DNA from: Siphonodentalium dalli
Taxonomy: Eukaryota; Mollusca; Scaphopoda; Gadilida; Siphonodentaliidae
Direction: 5' to 3'
Assembly (NCBI GenBank): GCA_032622095.1
Contig: CP136062.1
Location: 158,964,875-159,028,874 of the forward strand
Length of the DNA stretch: 64,000 nt
Shown: piece by piece, positions 1 through 8,595 of the stretch
Position numbering within the stretch: the first letter of the stretch is position 1
Layout of the letters: each line of letters opens with the position of its first letter
Translations under genes and position numbers: made by a program
Notes under the pieces: generated by a model
Seen by the model: only the letters and a program-made list of their open reading frames with translations
Database searches by the model: none
Told to the model about the DNA's origin: nothing

Positions 1-1
1 A

Positions 2-3000
2 ATGGGAGCACACGAATGTTATGTAAGGGCCATACCTCCCGTTACTGATGATGAAAGAGCTAAATTCTGTTTCTTCGACTTCGAAACCATTCAACATGAT
101 ATATTGGAATGTTCTGAAGGATATGCACCTTTACATACAAAGGATTGCCAGGACTGTAAAGAGGATCATATATGCAAGAAATGTGCTAAGTGTCAGGTGA
201 GTCTTAACCTAATTGTAATATATATATATATGTAACACATTACAGTCGAAATCACGATAACGTAACGCTCTTTATTAAAGGCGCTCATAAGTAGAGACGC
301 TCTTTCATTTTAAAAAATTATATTAGATTATCGCTGAACGCTCTTTAGCTGTTATCTTGCGTGTGAGATTACCATATAACAATAACATACTTGAATTCGA
401 CCAAAGTTAAGGGGTCTCAATATTAAAATTCAACTGAGTCACAGATGTTAAATCGAGTAATTAACTTTTTTTTTTTAATTCTTGACACATTGAAAATGTG
501 TACCATATTTTATGTGAAAAGAGCTTTGTAATTGTTATATGGTAAACTAACATAATATATAATTGTTTTAACTTTATTGAACTTGATAGCTGCGTGCTTG
601 AATCGACAATTATACAGGCTATATGTCGATGGTCGGATCATGATATACATTTTTAATATTGACACGTAGATTGGAACGAGTAATTTTTAGGATCAACCAA
701 CGAACAATAGTAATACGTCAACGCTCTTTATTAACGTTGAACCCATACCAAAACATTTTTTTTTTAAATAATTATCTGAACAAAGTGTAGACGTTTTATT
801 TTGTTTTTTATTATCGATAAAGCTAGAGGTTAAAACGTTCAATTATTACTTTTCAGAACTGTTTAAAAACATGGTGCGGAAAAGTTCAGCATACACCGAA
901 CTTCCTCGTCGCCCAAACAGCTTGTTACGAATGCATGCATGAATCGTTGGAAGCGAAACCGAACTGTAGAAATTGCGGACCTCTATGTGATGCGTGTAAC
1001 GACAGTGATGCGAAGAAGAAGAAGAAGAAGAGTGACCGAAATTTATGTTCGGATACATGCGGACTCCGAGAGGTTATATTTAGCGGTCCTGATACCGGTG
1101 AAAAGTTTGGAAAATGGTTATTCTCGGAACAACACAAGGGATTCATAGCACTGGCTCACAACTTCAAGGGTTACGATGGATATTTTCTCATGGAATATCT
1201 CATTGATCAATCATTGAGACCCAAAGTTATATATAATGGATCCAAATTGATGTACCTATACATGGAAAAAGATCTTCATATCAAAGTACTGGACAGTCTC
1301 AGCTTTCTACCAATGAAGTTGGCACTGTTACCGAAAACTTTCGGTCTTGATGGCGAGAAAAAAGGATGGTTCCCGCACTTTTTCAATAAATCAGCCAACC
1401 AGAATTATGAAGGACCCTATCCGGATGCCAAATATTACGGCGCTGATTATATGAGTGTGGCTGAACGAAAAGACTTCACGAAATGGCACGCGGCTCAAAC
1501 AAATGCAGTTTTCATCTTCAAGAAAGAATTATCGGATTATTGTCGTAGTGATGTCAATATTTTGAGACAAGCTTGCATAAAATTCAGAACCCACATCATG
1601 AATGCGACTGGAAATATACAACCCGTAATTGACGAGTTTTCTGGCGATATGAAGTTCAAACTGGTTGGTGCTGTTGATCCATTCCAATACGTTACAATCG
1701 CATCGGTATGTATGGGTATATTCAGAACGAAATTCGTCGACGAGGAATGGAGAGTGCGTCTAAGTACCGAAGGGAAAACGTGGATTCCAGCTAAATGTAA
1801 AGATGGAACTTTGTCTATTTTATACAAAGGTGAATGGGTTCAAGAAACAAAACTTGAAGATGAACGCGGCGTACAAATTCGTGAGAAAGAATTTCTCAAA
1901 TCCCAGATAGCTCGAATCCCCAAGACATCATATAAAGATCAATACAGCAAAAGTTCGATTCAATGGCTGGAATGGATGATGTTCAAAGATAAAATCCACA
2001 TAACTCACGCTTTGAACGGCCGTGAAAAGAAACTCGATGATGCAAAGTACAGATTGGATGGCTATTGTGAAGAATTAAACACGGCATTCGAATTTCACGG
2101 ATGTCAATTCCATGGATGTGAACTTTGTCTGAGTCACGATAGAGACGTAGTCAAGAATCCGATAACCAACCAGACACCTAATGAATTATACGGACTCACA
2201 CAGAAAAAGAACAAGTATATAGAAAGTCGAGGCATGAAATATGTGTGTATTTGGGAACACGAGTTCGTCGCTGCCCGAAAGACTAATCCGGAGCTTCGTG
2301 ACTTCATTGCTAGTTTAGACATTGTTGAACGGCTAGAGCCTAGAGACAGTTTCTTCGGCGGCAGAACGAATGCAACTAAATTACACTACAAAGCTGCCGT
2401 TGGTGAGAAAATACACTATTTTGACTTCACGTCGCTGTATCCAAGTGTGCTCAAATACTCTCGCTACCCGATTGGACACCCGAAAATCATTTTGGGCGAT
2501 GACATTACCGAGCTTAAGGATTACTTCGGAATAGCGCAAGTCAAGATTTTACCACCTAATGGACTCTATCACCCCGTATTACCGTATCGATCCGAAGGTA
2601 AACTGAAGTTTCCACTGTGCAGGACTTGTGCTGATAATGAAAATCAACGACCTTGCACGTGTACGTGCCAACAGAGAGCTATTACCGGTGTTTGGTGTAT
2701 TCCTGAACTGGAGACAGCTGTCAAAGTGGGATACAAGATTCTCAAAATATATGAAATATACCATTGGACCGAAACGTCAGACTATAGCCAACAAAATGGA
2801 TTATTCACGGAATATATAAACACATTCTTAAAGTTCAAGCAGCAGGCTAGCGGTCCTCCGGATTGGATAAAATCTAACGAAGACATGGATAAATACATCA
2901 CAGCGTATAAAGACAACGAAGGTATATTACTGGACAGAGAAAGCTTCGAAAAGAATCCAGGATTTTTGGGGGAAGCTGGGCCAAAACCAGAATTTCAAAC

Positions 3001-3653
3001 AGACCAAATATTTCCATGAATCGGAACAAGACAATCTATTCCAACTCATTTCAAATCCAATGAAACAAATGGAACATTTTCATGTCATAACTGATGACAT
3101 TCTTCAAATGGAGTGGACCTATCGAAAAGACTGTGTGCCTTGTGGAGCAGCGAATAACATATATTTGGCCACATTCACGACGTGTCACGCTCGATTAATG
3201 TTATATGAAGTTATTCATTCCTTGGACAGAAGAGTATTATATTACGACACGGATAGTTGTGTATTCAGCAGCACAGAGGATCAAATTAATCCCCCACTGG
3301 GCGACTATTTGGGACAACTGACTAGTGAGCTAGATCCTGATGAATACATCGAAGAATTTGTTTCTGGAGGACCCAAGAATTACGCTTATAGAACAAATAA
3401 AGCTAAAGAGACGTGTAAAGTTCGGGGGTTCTCTTTGAACTTTGAAAATTCACAGTTCATCAATTTCCAGACGATTAAAGAGCTGTTAGAATCTGGAAGC
3501 ACAGTGCCCATCACCACAACCAATCCACGGAAAATATGCAGATCTAAAGGAAAAAGAAAAATATATAACAGATCTGAGGAGAAACAGTACCGAGTTGTTT
3601 ATACCAAACGCAGACGATTGGATAACATGGATACACTGCCATATGGATATTGA
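2..3653 (+). pseudogene. Polinton protein-primed DNA polymerase B, 5'-truncated and internally broken
   Basis: Family B, protein-primed replicative polymerase of Polinton/adintovirus type. The window opens inside the gene. Exon 1 (2-196) carries exonuclease motif I (FDFET, about 75-95). Exon 2 starts at 857 and continues in phase. A cysteine-rich, probably zinc-binding stretch spans the junction. Exonuclease motif II (HNFKGYDG) lies near 1158-1185 and motif III (YCRSDVN) near 1537-1560. Next comes an endonuclease-like insertion (DGYC, EFHGC, HGC; about 1950-2280), typical of Polinton polymerases. Palm motif A (DFTSLYPS) is near 2422-2450 and motif C (YYDTDS) near 3238-3260. The usual end TLPYGY closes the gene at 3653. 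At about 2963 the reading frame jumps: roughly a dozen residues of motif B, including the normal Asn-Ser before FWGK, are missing and the frame changes, so the first frame stops at 3019. Palm activity should be lost. Family assignment is firm; the break is seen directly. Confidence 0.93.
197..856 (+). other. Intron in polymerase gene (phase 0) carrying repeated AACGCTCTTTA motifs
   Basis: A GTGAGT donor at 197 and a pyrimidine-rich TTACTTTTCAG acceptor ending at 856 join two open frames exactly at a codon boundary, and the cysteine-rich region continues across. The intron is AT-rich and has no coding signal. The motif ACGCTCTTT occurs four times inside it (264-276, 297-305, 337-347, 720-733), two copies extending to AACGCTCTTTATTA. 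Related copies occur outside the intron near the end of the protease gene and at 46 kb. Confidence 0.85.
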
Positions 3654-3872
3654 ACGAGGTACGTAATATATATAGTATATAATTTAATCGTCTATATTTG
3701 ATCAAGGTTGTAATGAGAGTGTAAACATTCGATCGATGGTAGCTATCGGATTATACTAAGGCTTGTTCAGACACGTTCGATGTTAGATAACATCGAGCGT
3801 GCATGAACACGTATTACTATAAACCGATGGCAGTCATTGGTCAATTTATCCAAGGTGTCCATTTTTTCGATC
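3654..3872 (+). other. Spacer between polymerase and the PC4/TBP transcript
   Basis: About 220 bp without an open frame. It holds AT-rich alternating runs just after the polymerase stop and then the promoter region of the next transcript. No clean AATAAA polyA signal for the polymerase gene was seen here. Confidence 0.5.
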
Positions 3873-3879
3873 TATAAAA
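3873..3879 (+). promoter_or_regulatory. TATA box of the PC4/TBP transcript
   Basis: TATAAAA lies about 20-30 bp before a TCCAGTTCAC stretch (3889-3899) that resembles an initiator, and about 70 bp before a splice donor that would end a short untranslated first exon. The spacing suits a core promoter. That a TATA-dependent promoter drives a gene for a TBP-like protein suggests self-regulation, but this is inference. Confidence 0.5.
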
Positions 3880-3949
3880 TGCTACCTGATCCAGTTCACA
3901 ATTACAAATTCGTTAGTCCTATACTGTGCGTGTGAAATATTCTATACAG

Positions 3950-4178
3950 GTTAGTTATGAATTAGTTGTTTTTTTTTCTATCATTGCATTTTTACCTCCA
4001 GGGCGGGCGGGGGCGGGCGGGGCGGGGCGGGCCTCCCCCTCCCCAGGGCGGGCGGGGGCGGGCGGGGCGGGCCTCCCCCCACACCCAACATCCACCAAAC
4101 ACATGAGCGGACTCCTTTCGGACTTTTGTACTCTCGATGTGTAACTGATAAGTAATGTTTTGTTTTCTTATTTTCCAG
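3950..4178 (+). other. 5'-UTR intron with GC-rich G-quadruplex-like tandem repeat
   Basis: A donor (ACAG/GTTAGT) at 3950 and an acceptor after a T-rich tract (TTATTTTCCAG) at 4178 would remove 229 bp and bring a short leader to within 17 nt of the ATG at 4196. Inside is a striking GC block (about 3998-4080): two copies of a roughly 36-bp unit rich in GGGCGGG runs ending in GCCTCCCC, in an otherwise AT-rich element. The G runs could form quadruplexes on the + strand. Splicing is predicted from the sites alone. Confidence 0.55.
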
Positions 4179-4195
4179 GTTCAAAATAAAAAACA

Positions 4196-4807
4196 ATGAC
4201 TGATCAACCCGATGTTGAAGGAAACCAACGGACTGAAACCAACGAGAGGGCGTTCCATCCACAATGCTTAGCCCCGTTAGGAAATGACATTTTCCTATTT
4301 GACGGCCGATTCCTGGGAAATCTGTATATACACATACGAGAGTGCGGTGAAAGTTCTGCGGGCCAAAAATTTCCGACAAAATCTGGAATAACATTAAATC
4401 TAAGGAGATTCAAAGAGTTGAAATCTTACTTAGCAGATATACATCAAGAAGTGGTCAGTTATCGTACCGGTGAAGACGATGTATTCATGAGACGTCATAT
4501 CGGAGGGAATTTCTTCATTACGATAAAGAGCGGCATCCCGCGTGTTGACATTTGCAGGTATTGGCTGCCTGAACATTCAGATGATTTGTGTGCAACCAAA
4601 TACGGAATATCTCTGACATTCGACCAATTTGAAGAACTAGTTGGAGCTATATTCGTCCTGTGTGCTAATATTCCTGAAATTGATCAGACTGTGCAGTGCT
4701 ATTTGACCGACGATCACCAAAACCAGGAAGGATCTTTAAGATGTATGGAATGCTGCCCCAACGGTGATAGAACATGTTTGATTAACCGGATGCAGACATT
4801 GATCTAA
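4196..4807 (+). CDS. Tandem PC4/Sub1-like domain protein (ssDNA-binding / transcription cofactor-like)
   Basis: A 203-aa protein with two copies of the PC4 (p15, Sub1) fold as read by eye. Copy 1 is residues 27-82: LGNDIF strand, GNLYIHIRE, then PTKSGITL and a helix RFKELK. Copy 2 is residues 101-152: IGGNFFITIK, PRVDICRYW, KYGISLTFDQFEEL. Copy 2 is the closer match to the family pattern of DIREYW, KGISL and EQW. PC4 proteins bind single-stranded or melted DNA as dimers and assist transcription initiation; a tandem copy could act as a built-in dimer. The tail has a CMECC cluster and Cys194, possibly metal-binding. No intron in the coding part. It shares a transcript with the TBP-like gene 11 nt downstream. 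In a protein-primed replicon it could be the ssDNA-binding protein, a transcription factor, or both. Start chosen as the first ATG after the leader intron. Confidence 0.75.
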   Translation: MTDQPDVEGNQRTETNERAFHPQCLAPLGNDIFLFDGRFLGNLYIHIRECGESSAGQKFPTKSGITLNLRRFKELKSYLADIHQEVVSYRTGEDDVFMRRHIGGNFFITIKSGIPRVDICRYWLPEHSDDLCATKYGISLTFDQFEELVGAIFVLCANIPEIDQTVQCYLTDDHQNQEGSLRCMECCPNGDRTCLINRMQTLI

Positions 4808-4818
4808 ACATTACTCCT

Positions 4819-5343
4819 ATGATGCTACGAATAACTAATGTCGTATGTTCTGCAGATTTGAACTGTTCTATTAATCTAAGGGATTTGACACTCGGCTGTT
4901 CGAACATTGAATACAATTCCAAAAAGTTTAGCGGAGTTGTATGGAAACATTCTAAATTCGGTGGATGTAGCCTCGTGTTTAACACGGGTAAAATCGTTGT
5001 TAACGGGCGTTCTGATAGTGTCAAACAGACACGAGTTCGATTGCGTCGGTACGCTCGACATATTCAAAAATGTGGTTGGCGAGTGAGATTAAATTCCATA
5101 AAAATTTTGACAATGTCTGCATTTTGTCAGTTAAATGGAAAACTTGACTTAAACATTTTAGTGAAACTTATGGAATGTTCTTACGAATTAGAGCTGTTCC
5201 CTGCGGCAATGTTCAGACGTGAGAAAATACATTTTATATGCTTTCATAATGGAAAAATTGTGATTACGGGCATTAAAAGTGAAAAGCAGATGTTAAATAT
5301 TGTATATCCTACCATATGTGAACTTGAATTACTTTCAGAATAA
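4819..5343 (+). CDS. TATA-binding protein-like core domain
   Basis: The 174-aa protein covers just the two-repeat saddle of TBP with no N-terminal extension. Repeat 1 (residues 3-84) has EYNSKKFSGVVW, SLVFNTGKIVVNG and RYARHIQKCG. Repeat 2 (about 92-170) has YELELFPAAMFR, FHNGKIVITG and a YP near the end. By eye the four phenylalanines that kink TATA DNA are all present (F37, F54, F127, F142), while the two central asparagines that read the middle of the TATA box appear replaced (D13 and T98). It is intronless, very divergent from host TBP and lies between Polinton genes, so I take it as element-encoded rather than a host copy. ATGATG at 4819 is the first start; the same frame is open a further 11 codons upstream to a TAA at 4783-4785, so a former fusion with the PC4 protein is possible. 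The stop overlaps an AATAAA polyA signal. Confidence 0.85.
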   Translation: MMLRITNVVCSADLNCSINLRDLTLGCSNIEYNSKKFSGVVWKHSKFGGCSLVFNTGKIVVNGRSDSVKQTRVRLRRYARHIQKCGWRVRLNSIKILTMSAFCQLNGKLDLNILVKLMECSYELELFPAAMFRREKIHFICFHNGKIVITGIKSEKQMLNIVYPTICELELLSE

Positions 5344-5344
5344 A
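5339..5344 (+). terminator. PolyA signal of the PC4/TBP transcript
   Basis: AATAAA overlaps the TAA stop of the TBP-like gene, followed by alternating AT. It is the only canonical signal close behind the gene. Confidence 0.5.
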
Positions 5345-5674
5345 TATATATATGTATCGATTATCTATTTTTTTCATTCGGGGATGGCTCACATACCTTT
5401 GTTTTTTGGCTTTTGACAAAACAAACAAAAACAATAGATTTTTTTGTTTGTTTTGGCAACAGACCTAATACCACCTCACCGGACTCTCTCCACAGACCCC
5501 CCCACACCCCCACCCTCTCAACCCAGTCATATACATATATATATATATATATATATTTTCCCAGTCATACATATGATAATATAAGAACGATAAATGATTG
5601 TATTTACAATATTTTATTTATATACATAATATAATTTAAAGAGTGTTTCTCTCGTTGTCGCTAATGAAGAGCGT
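5344..5674. other. Convergent intergenic spacer of the Polinton
   Basis: AT-rich spacer between the converging blocks. It holds an A/T hairpin (about 5418-5456: AAAACAAACAAAA against TTTTGTTTGTTTT), a C-rich stretch, a TA microsatellite near 5535-5557, and a - strand AATAAA polyA signal at 5613-5618 serving the capsid/protease block. A TAAACGCTCTTC motif (minus strand, about 5664-5675) matches the intron motif of the polymerase gene. Confidence 0.55.
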
Positions 5675-6121
5675 TTACAGAATATATTTCAACATAAAAT
5701 CCTTAATAATTAAATCATTATACATATAATTATTGGCACTGAAACGTCTCATTATATTTTCTAGACTGTATCCGCACAGTTTATAGAATGCAAAGTATAT
5801 GCAATAGGGACCACATATATTAGAACCCTGTAATCTGTAAGCATTGCACTCGTAACGAGGTCCATTCAATAACAACACGTGTTTAAATCGTCCGTTGTAA
5901 CACTCGGGTTTTAATCCCATAGGGTCGAAGAACTCTGATACGTTATGTTCCTGGAATGTCATCAATATCCAGTGGCGTCCAGGTTGGCTACTCTCGTCCG
6001 TGTTAACTATATACATCCGGGGATATTGGATATAAAGAGGTAATTTGTCTATGGGACAAACATCTATCTCATTATGGTTTGTGAAACTATTTATCGCCCT
6101 CATGAGTCCGCGTGTATTCAT
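5675..6121 (-). CDS. Adenovirus-type maturation cysteine protease (Polinton PRO)
   Basis: A 148-aa Ulp1/adenain-like cysteine protease that in Polintons is expected to process capsid precursors. Visible active-site elements are H50 in GRHWIL, D66 in EFFDPMG, and Q98 with C103 in LQGSNICGPYC, in the right order and spacing. Length suits the compact Polinton proteases. It is the last gene of the - strand block; its ATG shares one base with the capsid gene stop (TAATG), so translation by reinitiation is possible. A polyA signal lies about 60 bp downstream. All catalytic residues are intact. Confidence 0.88.
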   Translation of the reverse strand: MNTRGLMRAINSFTNHNEIDVCPIDKLPLYIQYPRMYIVNTDESSQPGRHWILMTFQEHNVSEFFDPMGLKPECYNGRFKHVLLLNGPRYECNAYRLQGSNICGPYCIYFAFYKLCGYSLENIMRRFSANNYMYNDLIIKDFMLKYIL

Positions 6122-7383
6122 TATTCAATGCAAACTTTACGACTCTCGTCAACTTTGAGAGCGGCAGGAAATTTTGCGTAAACAATTACAGTACAATTGT
6201 CTTTCAAAGCCGATGAGAATTTAATCTCGAGGCGTGTGTGACCTTTGTGCGGTATGACCCTATCGTGATTAATTCCTTGCGGGTTTATCCGATATATGCA
6301 ATAACCTTTCGCATAATCCTCATAAGTAATATGAACGGCTTTTCGTTTCGCATCTTTTATTATCGTATTGTAAGCTTCTACATATTCCTTACTGGTAAAG
6401 TTCGGTTGTAGTGCTTGGGCGGGCATAGACTGCCCGTTGACGTAAAATCCGACGAAGTTGCATCCAAAAGTCGCAAAGTTGAACGGGTTCTTATCGCGTG
6501 AACCGCTTTCAGCCTTTGATGATACTAAGCCAATAATACAGCTACTGGGTACGTTTCCTTGAAATAGATTATCTTCTCCCAAACTGAATGCACCTTTTGA
6601 CACTGTATACGTCTTTATGATAGATTTTGAAAAAGGATAACACGCGTTCTTTTTCTTGAGTGACTCAGTATGACTGAGTAATACACCGGGGTTAACTTTC
6701 ACAGTGGCTAGTCTCAAATTAGCTTCCTGTATTTTCAACTTGTATGTCTCAGTGGTTCCCGCATACATCAGTCTAAAAACATCTCTCGTCTGCCAGAATT
6801 TTAACGTGAGCGGGAGACCATTTAGTAGTAATTTGTCCTGTTGGAAGAAGTCAAGCTGAATTGATCCCATAATATCCATTATTTGACTAGTACGGGTTGT
6901 TTTGGACCTGTAATACAGGCCAGAGTTCCCGCTTTTCGAATCTGCCAGGTCCATACCACCTGCCGTGTCCTTTTCGAACGCTTGTCCATGTAGCTGTTCC
7001 TTACGTTCAGTTTCTAAGAGTACATCGAAATATGCTTTGTATGGATAATTCGGCCCGACTTGACTCACGGGAACTTGCTGTATATTCAAATCGACCTGCG
7101 AAAATATTGAATGTAGGGGTGCATTTATCAGACCCACATCGTCATTAACGGTTAGAGCCGAACCATCTTGCTTGGTTATTTTGAGTTTGAGAAGTAGCAA
7201 TGTCCGTTTGAGGTCCATGTAGGTTGTGGCCATGGCGGGAATATTGAACTCTAAAGCTGCAGTGTCTGTCAGCTGATTCACGGGTCTGTAGTTTATCCAT
7301 TCTGTCGCTTGTATTCCGCTGTCAACCGCAGGCGATTCAAATAATGCCAATTTAGAGGTATGGTACTCTCTGTATTCATTCAT
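6121..7383 (-). CDS. Major capsid protein candidate (Polinton capsid, F54H12.2-like family)
   Basis: A 420-aa protein of the family often annotated in invertebrate genomes as F54H12.2-like, which belongs to Polinton-type elements. Recognisable N-terminal features are WINYRPVNQL, LEFNIPA, YMDLKRTLL, then LHSIFSQVDL and YPYKAYFDVLL, with later GFYVNGQSMPAQ and a basic YEDYAKGYC region. It is rich in predicted beta strands, as expected of a jelly-roll shell protein, and sits directly before the protease that would mature the particle. It is somewhat short for a double jelly-roll capsid, so major versus other capsid role is inferred. The frame is intact. Its start overlaps the upstream 109-aa gene by 4 nt. 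Confidence 0.72.
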   Translation of the reverse strand: MNEYREYHTSKLALFESPAVDSGIQATEWINYRPVNQLTDTAALEFNIPAMATTYMDLKRTLLLLKLKITKQDGSALTVNDDVGLINAPLHSIFSQVDLNIQQVPVSQVGPNYPYKAYFDVLLETERKEQLHGQAFEKDTAGGMDLADSKSGNSGLYYRSKTTRTSQIMDIMGSIQLDFFQQDKLLLNGLPLTLKFWQTRDVFRLMYAGTTETYKLKIQEANLRLATVKVNPGVLLSHTESLKKKNACYPFSKSIIKTYTVSKGAFSLGEDNLFQGNVPSSCIIGLVSSKAESGSRDKNPFNFATFGCNFVGFYVNGQSMPAQALQPNFTSKEYVEAYNTIIKDAKRKAVHITYEDYAKGYCIYRINPQGINHDRVIPHKGHTRLEIKFSSALKDNCTVIVYAKFPAALKVDESRKVCIE

Positions 7384-7709
7384 GGTTTATCGAAAAGGGT
7401 GGTTTTCACTTTCTTAGGGTTATGAGCCAAATCGTTAGGTAACACCCTCTTATTGTTTTTTTTGGACGCCTTACGTGCTTGTGTCAACTTATTTTCTGCA
7501 ACTTCGGCTTTGGCCATTTCAATCGCTTGCGCTATGGGTGTCACTACGTTAATATGCGGTTTTAGAACGTCTTCTTCTTCACTATCGCTATTTTGAGTTT
7601 TGTCAATAAAGTAGCGACCCTCATTATCTGGCGTTAACTTCCCATTAATCATGTCCCTGAAATGTTTTCTCCACTTTTCAATATCGGTTGGAATATACGT
7701 GATCGACAT
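7380..7709 (-). CDS. Small acidic/basic Polinton virion protein, function unknown
   Basis: A 109-aa protein with an N-terminal TDIEKWRKHFRDMINGKL helix, an acidic centre (DSEEED, residues 42-47) and a strongly basic tail (KKNNKR, NPKKVK). The composition resembles small adenoviral core or cement precursors, but I cannot assign it to a family. It overlaps the preceding penton-like gene by about 30 nt and the capsid gene by 4 nt (ATGA), so it is clearly part of the late block. Confidence 0.6.
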   Translation of the reverse strand: MSITYIPTDIEKWRKHFRDMINGKLTPDNEGRYFIDKTQNSDSEEEDVLKPHINVVTPIAQAIEMAKAEVAENKLTQARKASKKNNKRVLPNDLAHNPKKVKTTLFDKP

Positions 7710-8115
7710 GTTTCTTCAGATGTAGTGTACAGGTCACTCTTTTTTCTGCATTTATTTTAGAAAGTTTATCGCCTCTTATAAAAATCCTGAGACGCTGAAG
7801 TTTATCCTGTCTTACGTTTATGTAGAATGAGTCCTCAAAACTCCGCCAATGACCCGTATCACGTGTGTCTCTATTTATAACCCGGAGGATGGGGGATGAT
7901 GTGTCGCAGGCTATTGATTCTCCACATATGTCCGAACAAATATATAATAAATCCGTGTCTATATGGTCAGTTATGTTTATGTCTTTCAAACAACATAACC
8001 ACGCTCCTTCCAATATTAATACACCAGGTAACTCTATTGTGAAGTCGAGAGGACGATTATCTGGATATTTATCTATGGAATCGTCGCTAGTCAGGTACAG
8101 ATAATAATTATCCAT
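7678..8115 (-). CDS. Penton-like minor capsid candidate
   Basis: A 145-aa protein beginning YYLYLTSDDSIDKYPDN, then FTIELPGVLILEGAWLCCL. This opening (a short strand, Ser/Asp-rich turn, FTxxLP, LEGxW) and the C-terminal VTCTLHLKK recall a protein family common in invertebrate Polintons that I associate with a minor capsid or penton role. It is all-beta in appearance. It starts 4 nt after the membrane-protein gene stop and overlaps the next gene. Family resemblance is from memory of patterns, so function is tentative. Confidence 0.5.
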   Translation of the reverse strand: MDNYYLYLTSDDSIDKYPDNRPLDFTIELPGVLILEGAWLCCLKDINITDHIDTDLLYICSDICGESIACDTSSPILRVINRDTRDTGHWRSFEDSFYINVRQDKLQRLRIFIRGDKLSKINAEKRVTCTLHLKKHVDHVYSNRY

Positions 8116-8119
8116 ATGA

Positions 8120-8560
8120 CTAGTTTCTATTTTGTTTCAAAAGAGAATCAATGTTCATCTCTTCTCTTATAGTTTTATCAACATCACTGAATATATACTT
8201 GAAGGCAGACCACTGGTTATACGGAATACTTATAATCGCGGGAGTGTTATTCACAACTCGCCTAATGCGTGTATAAATGCGCCCTTGATTATTACATAAT
8301 GTAACAGTAATGTTTGATCGTATTGTCCACTTTTTCACGAACCCACAGGGGTGTTGTTCGTAATCATGGGGGCGTGACTCATTCGTATGACGTAATTCAT
8401 AGTCCACCGTCTGACGTGGTATCTTCTTTGGAACTAATATAACTGGTAGTGACAGAGTTATTACCATAATAGTAATTCCTATCCATTTAAGGAGATTCAT
8501 ATGTAGACGACCGCGTTCTGTTTGAAACATATTCGTCAAGGTATCTGTTCTATTATTCAT
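8120..8560 (-). CDS. Membrane-anchored small protein with possible PC4-like domain
   Basis: A 146-aa protein with a clear hydrophobic helix at residues 22-43 (LLKWIGITIMVITLSLPVIL) and a soluble C-terminal half. Residues 79-131 read like a third PC4-type domain: ITVTLCNNQGRIYTRIRR, then IISIPYNQWSAFKYIF, with the tryptophan (W117) and the final helix placed as in PC4. Charged and proline-rich residues 44-72 link the parts. A membrane-tied PC4 fold would be odd, so the resemblance may be accidental. It begins 35 nt after the integrase stop and ends 4 nt before the penton-like gene. Confidence 0.5.
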   Translation of the reverse strand: MNNRTDTLTNMFQTERGRLHMNLLKWIGITIMVITLSLPVILVPKKIPRQTVDYELRHTNESRPHDYEQHPCGFVKKWTIRSNITVTLCNNQGRIYTRIRRVVNNTPAIISIPYNQWSAFKYIFSDVDKTIREEMNIDSLLKQNRN

Positions 8561-8595
8561 GATTGTAATGGTTTCCCTCGGATAGCTTGCTCTTA

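Noticed and set aside
2134-2322. Minus-strand frames inside the polymerase gene
   Set aside because: Shadow frames of a well-supported coding region on the + strand.
3060-3653. A separate gene starting at the ATG at 3060
   Set aside because: It is the C-terminal palm of the polymerase (motif C and usual end); the same frame is open upstream to the break at about 2964.
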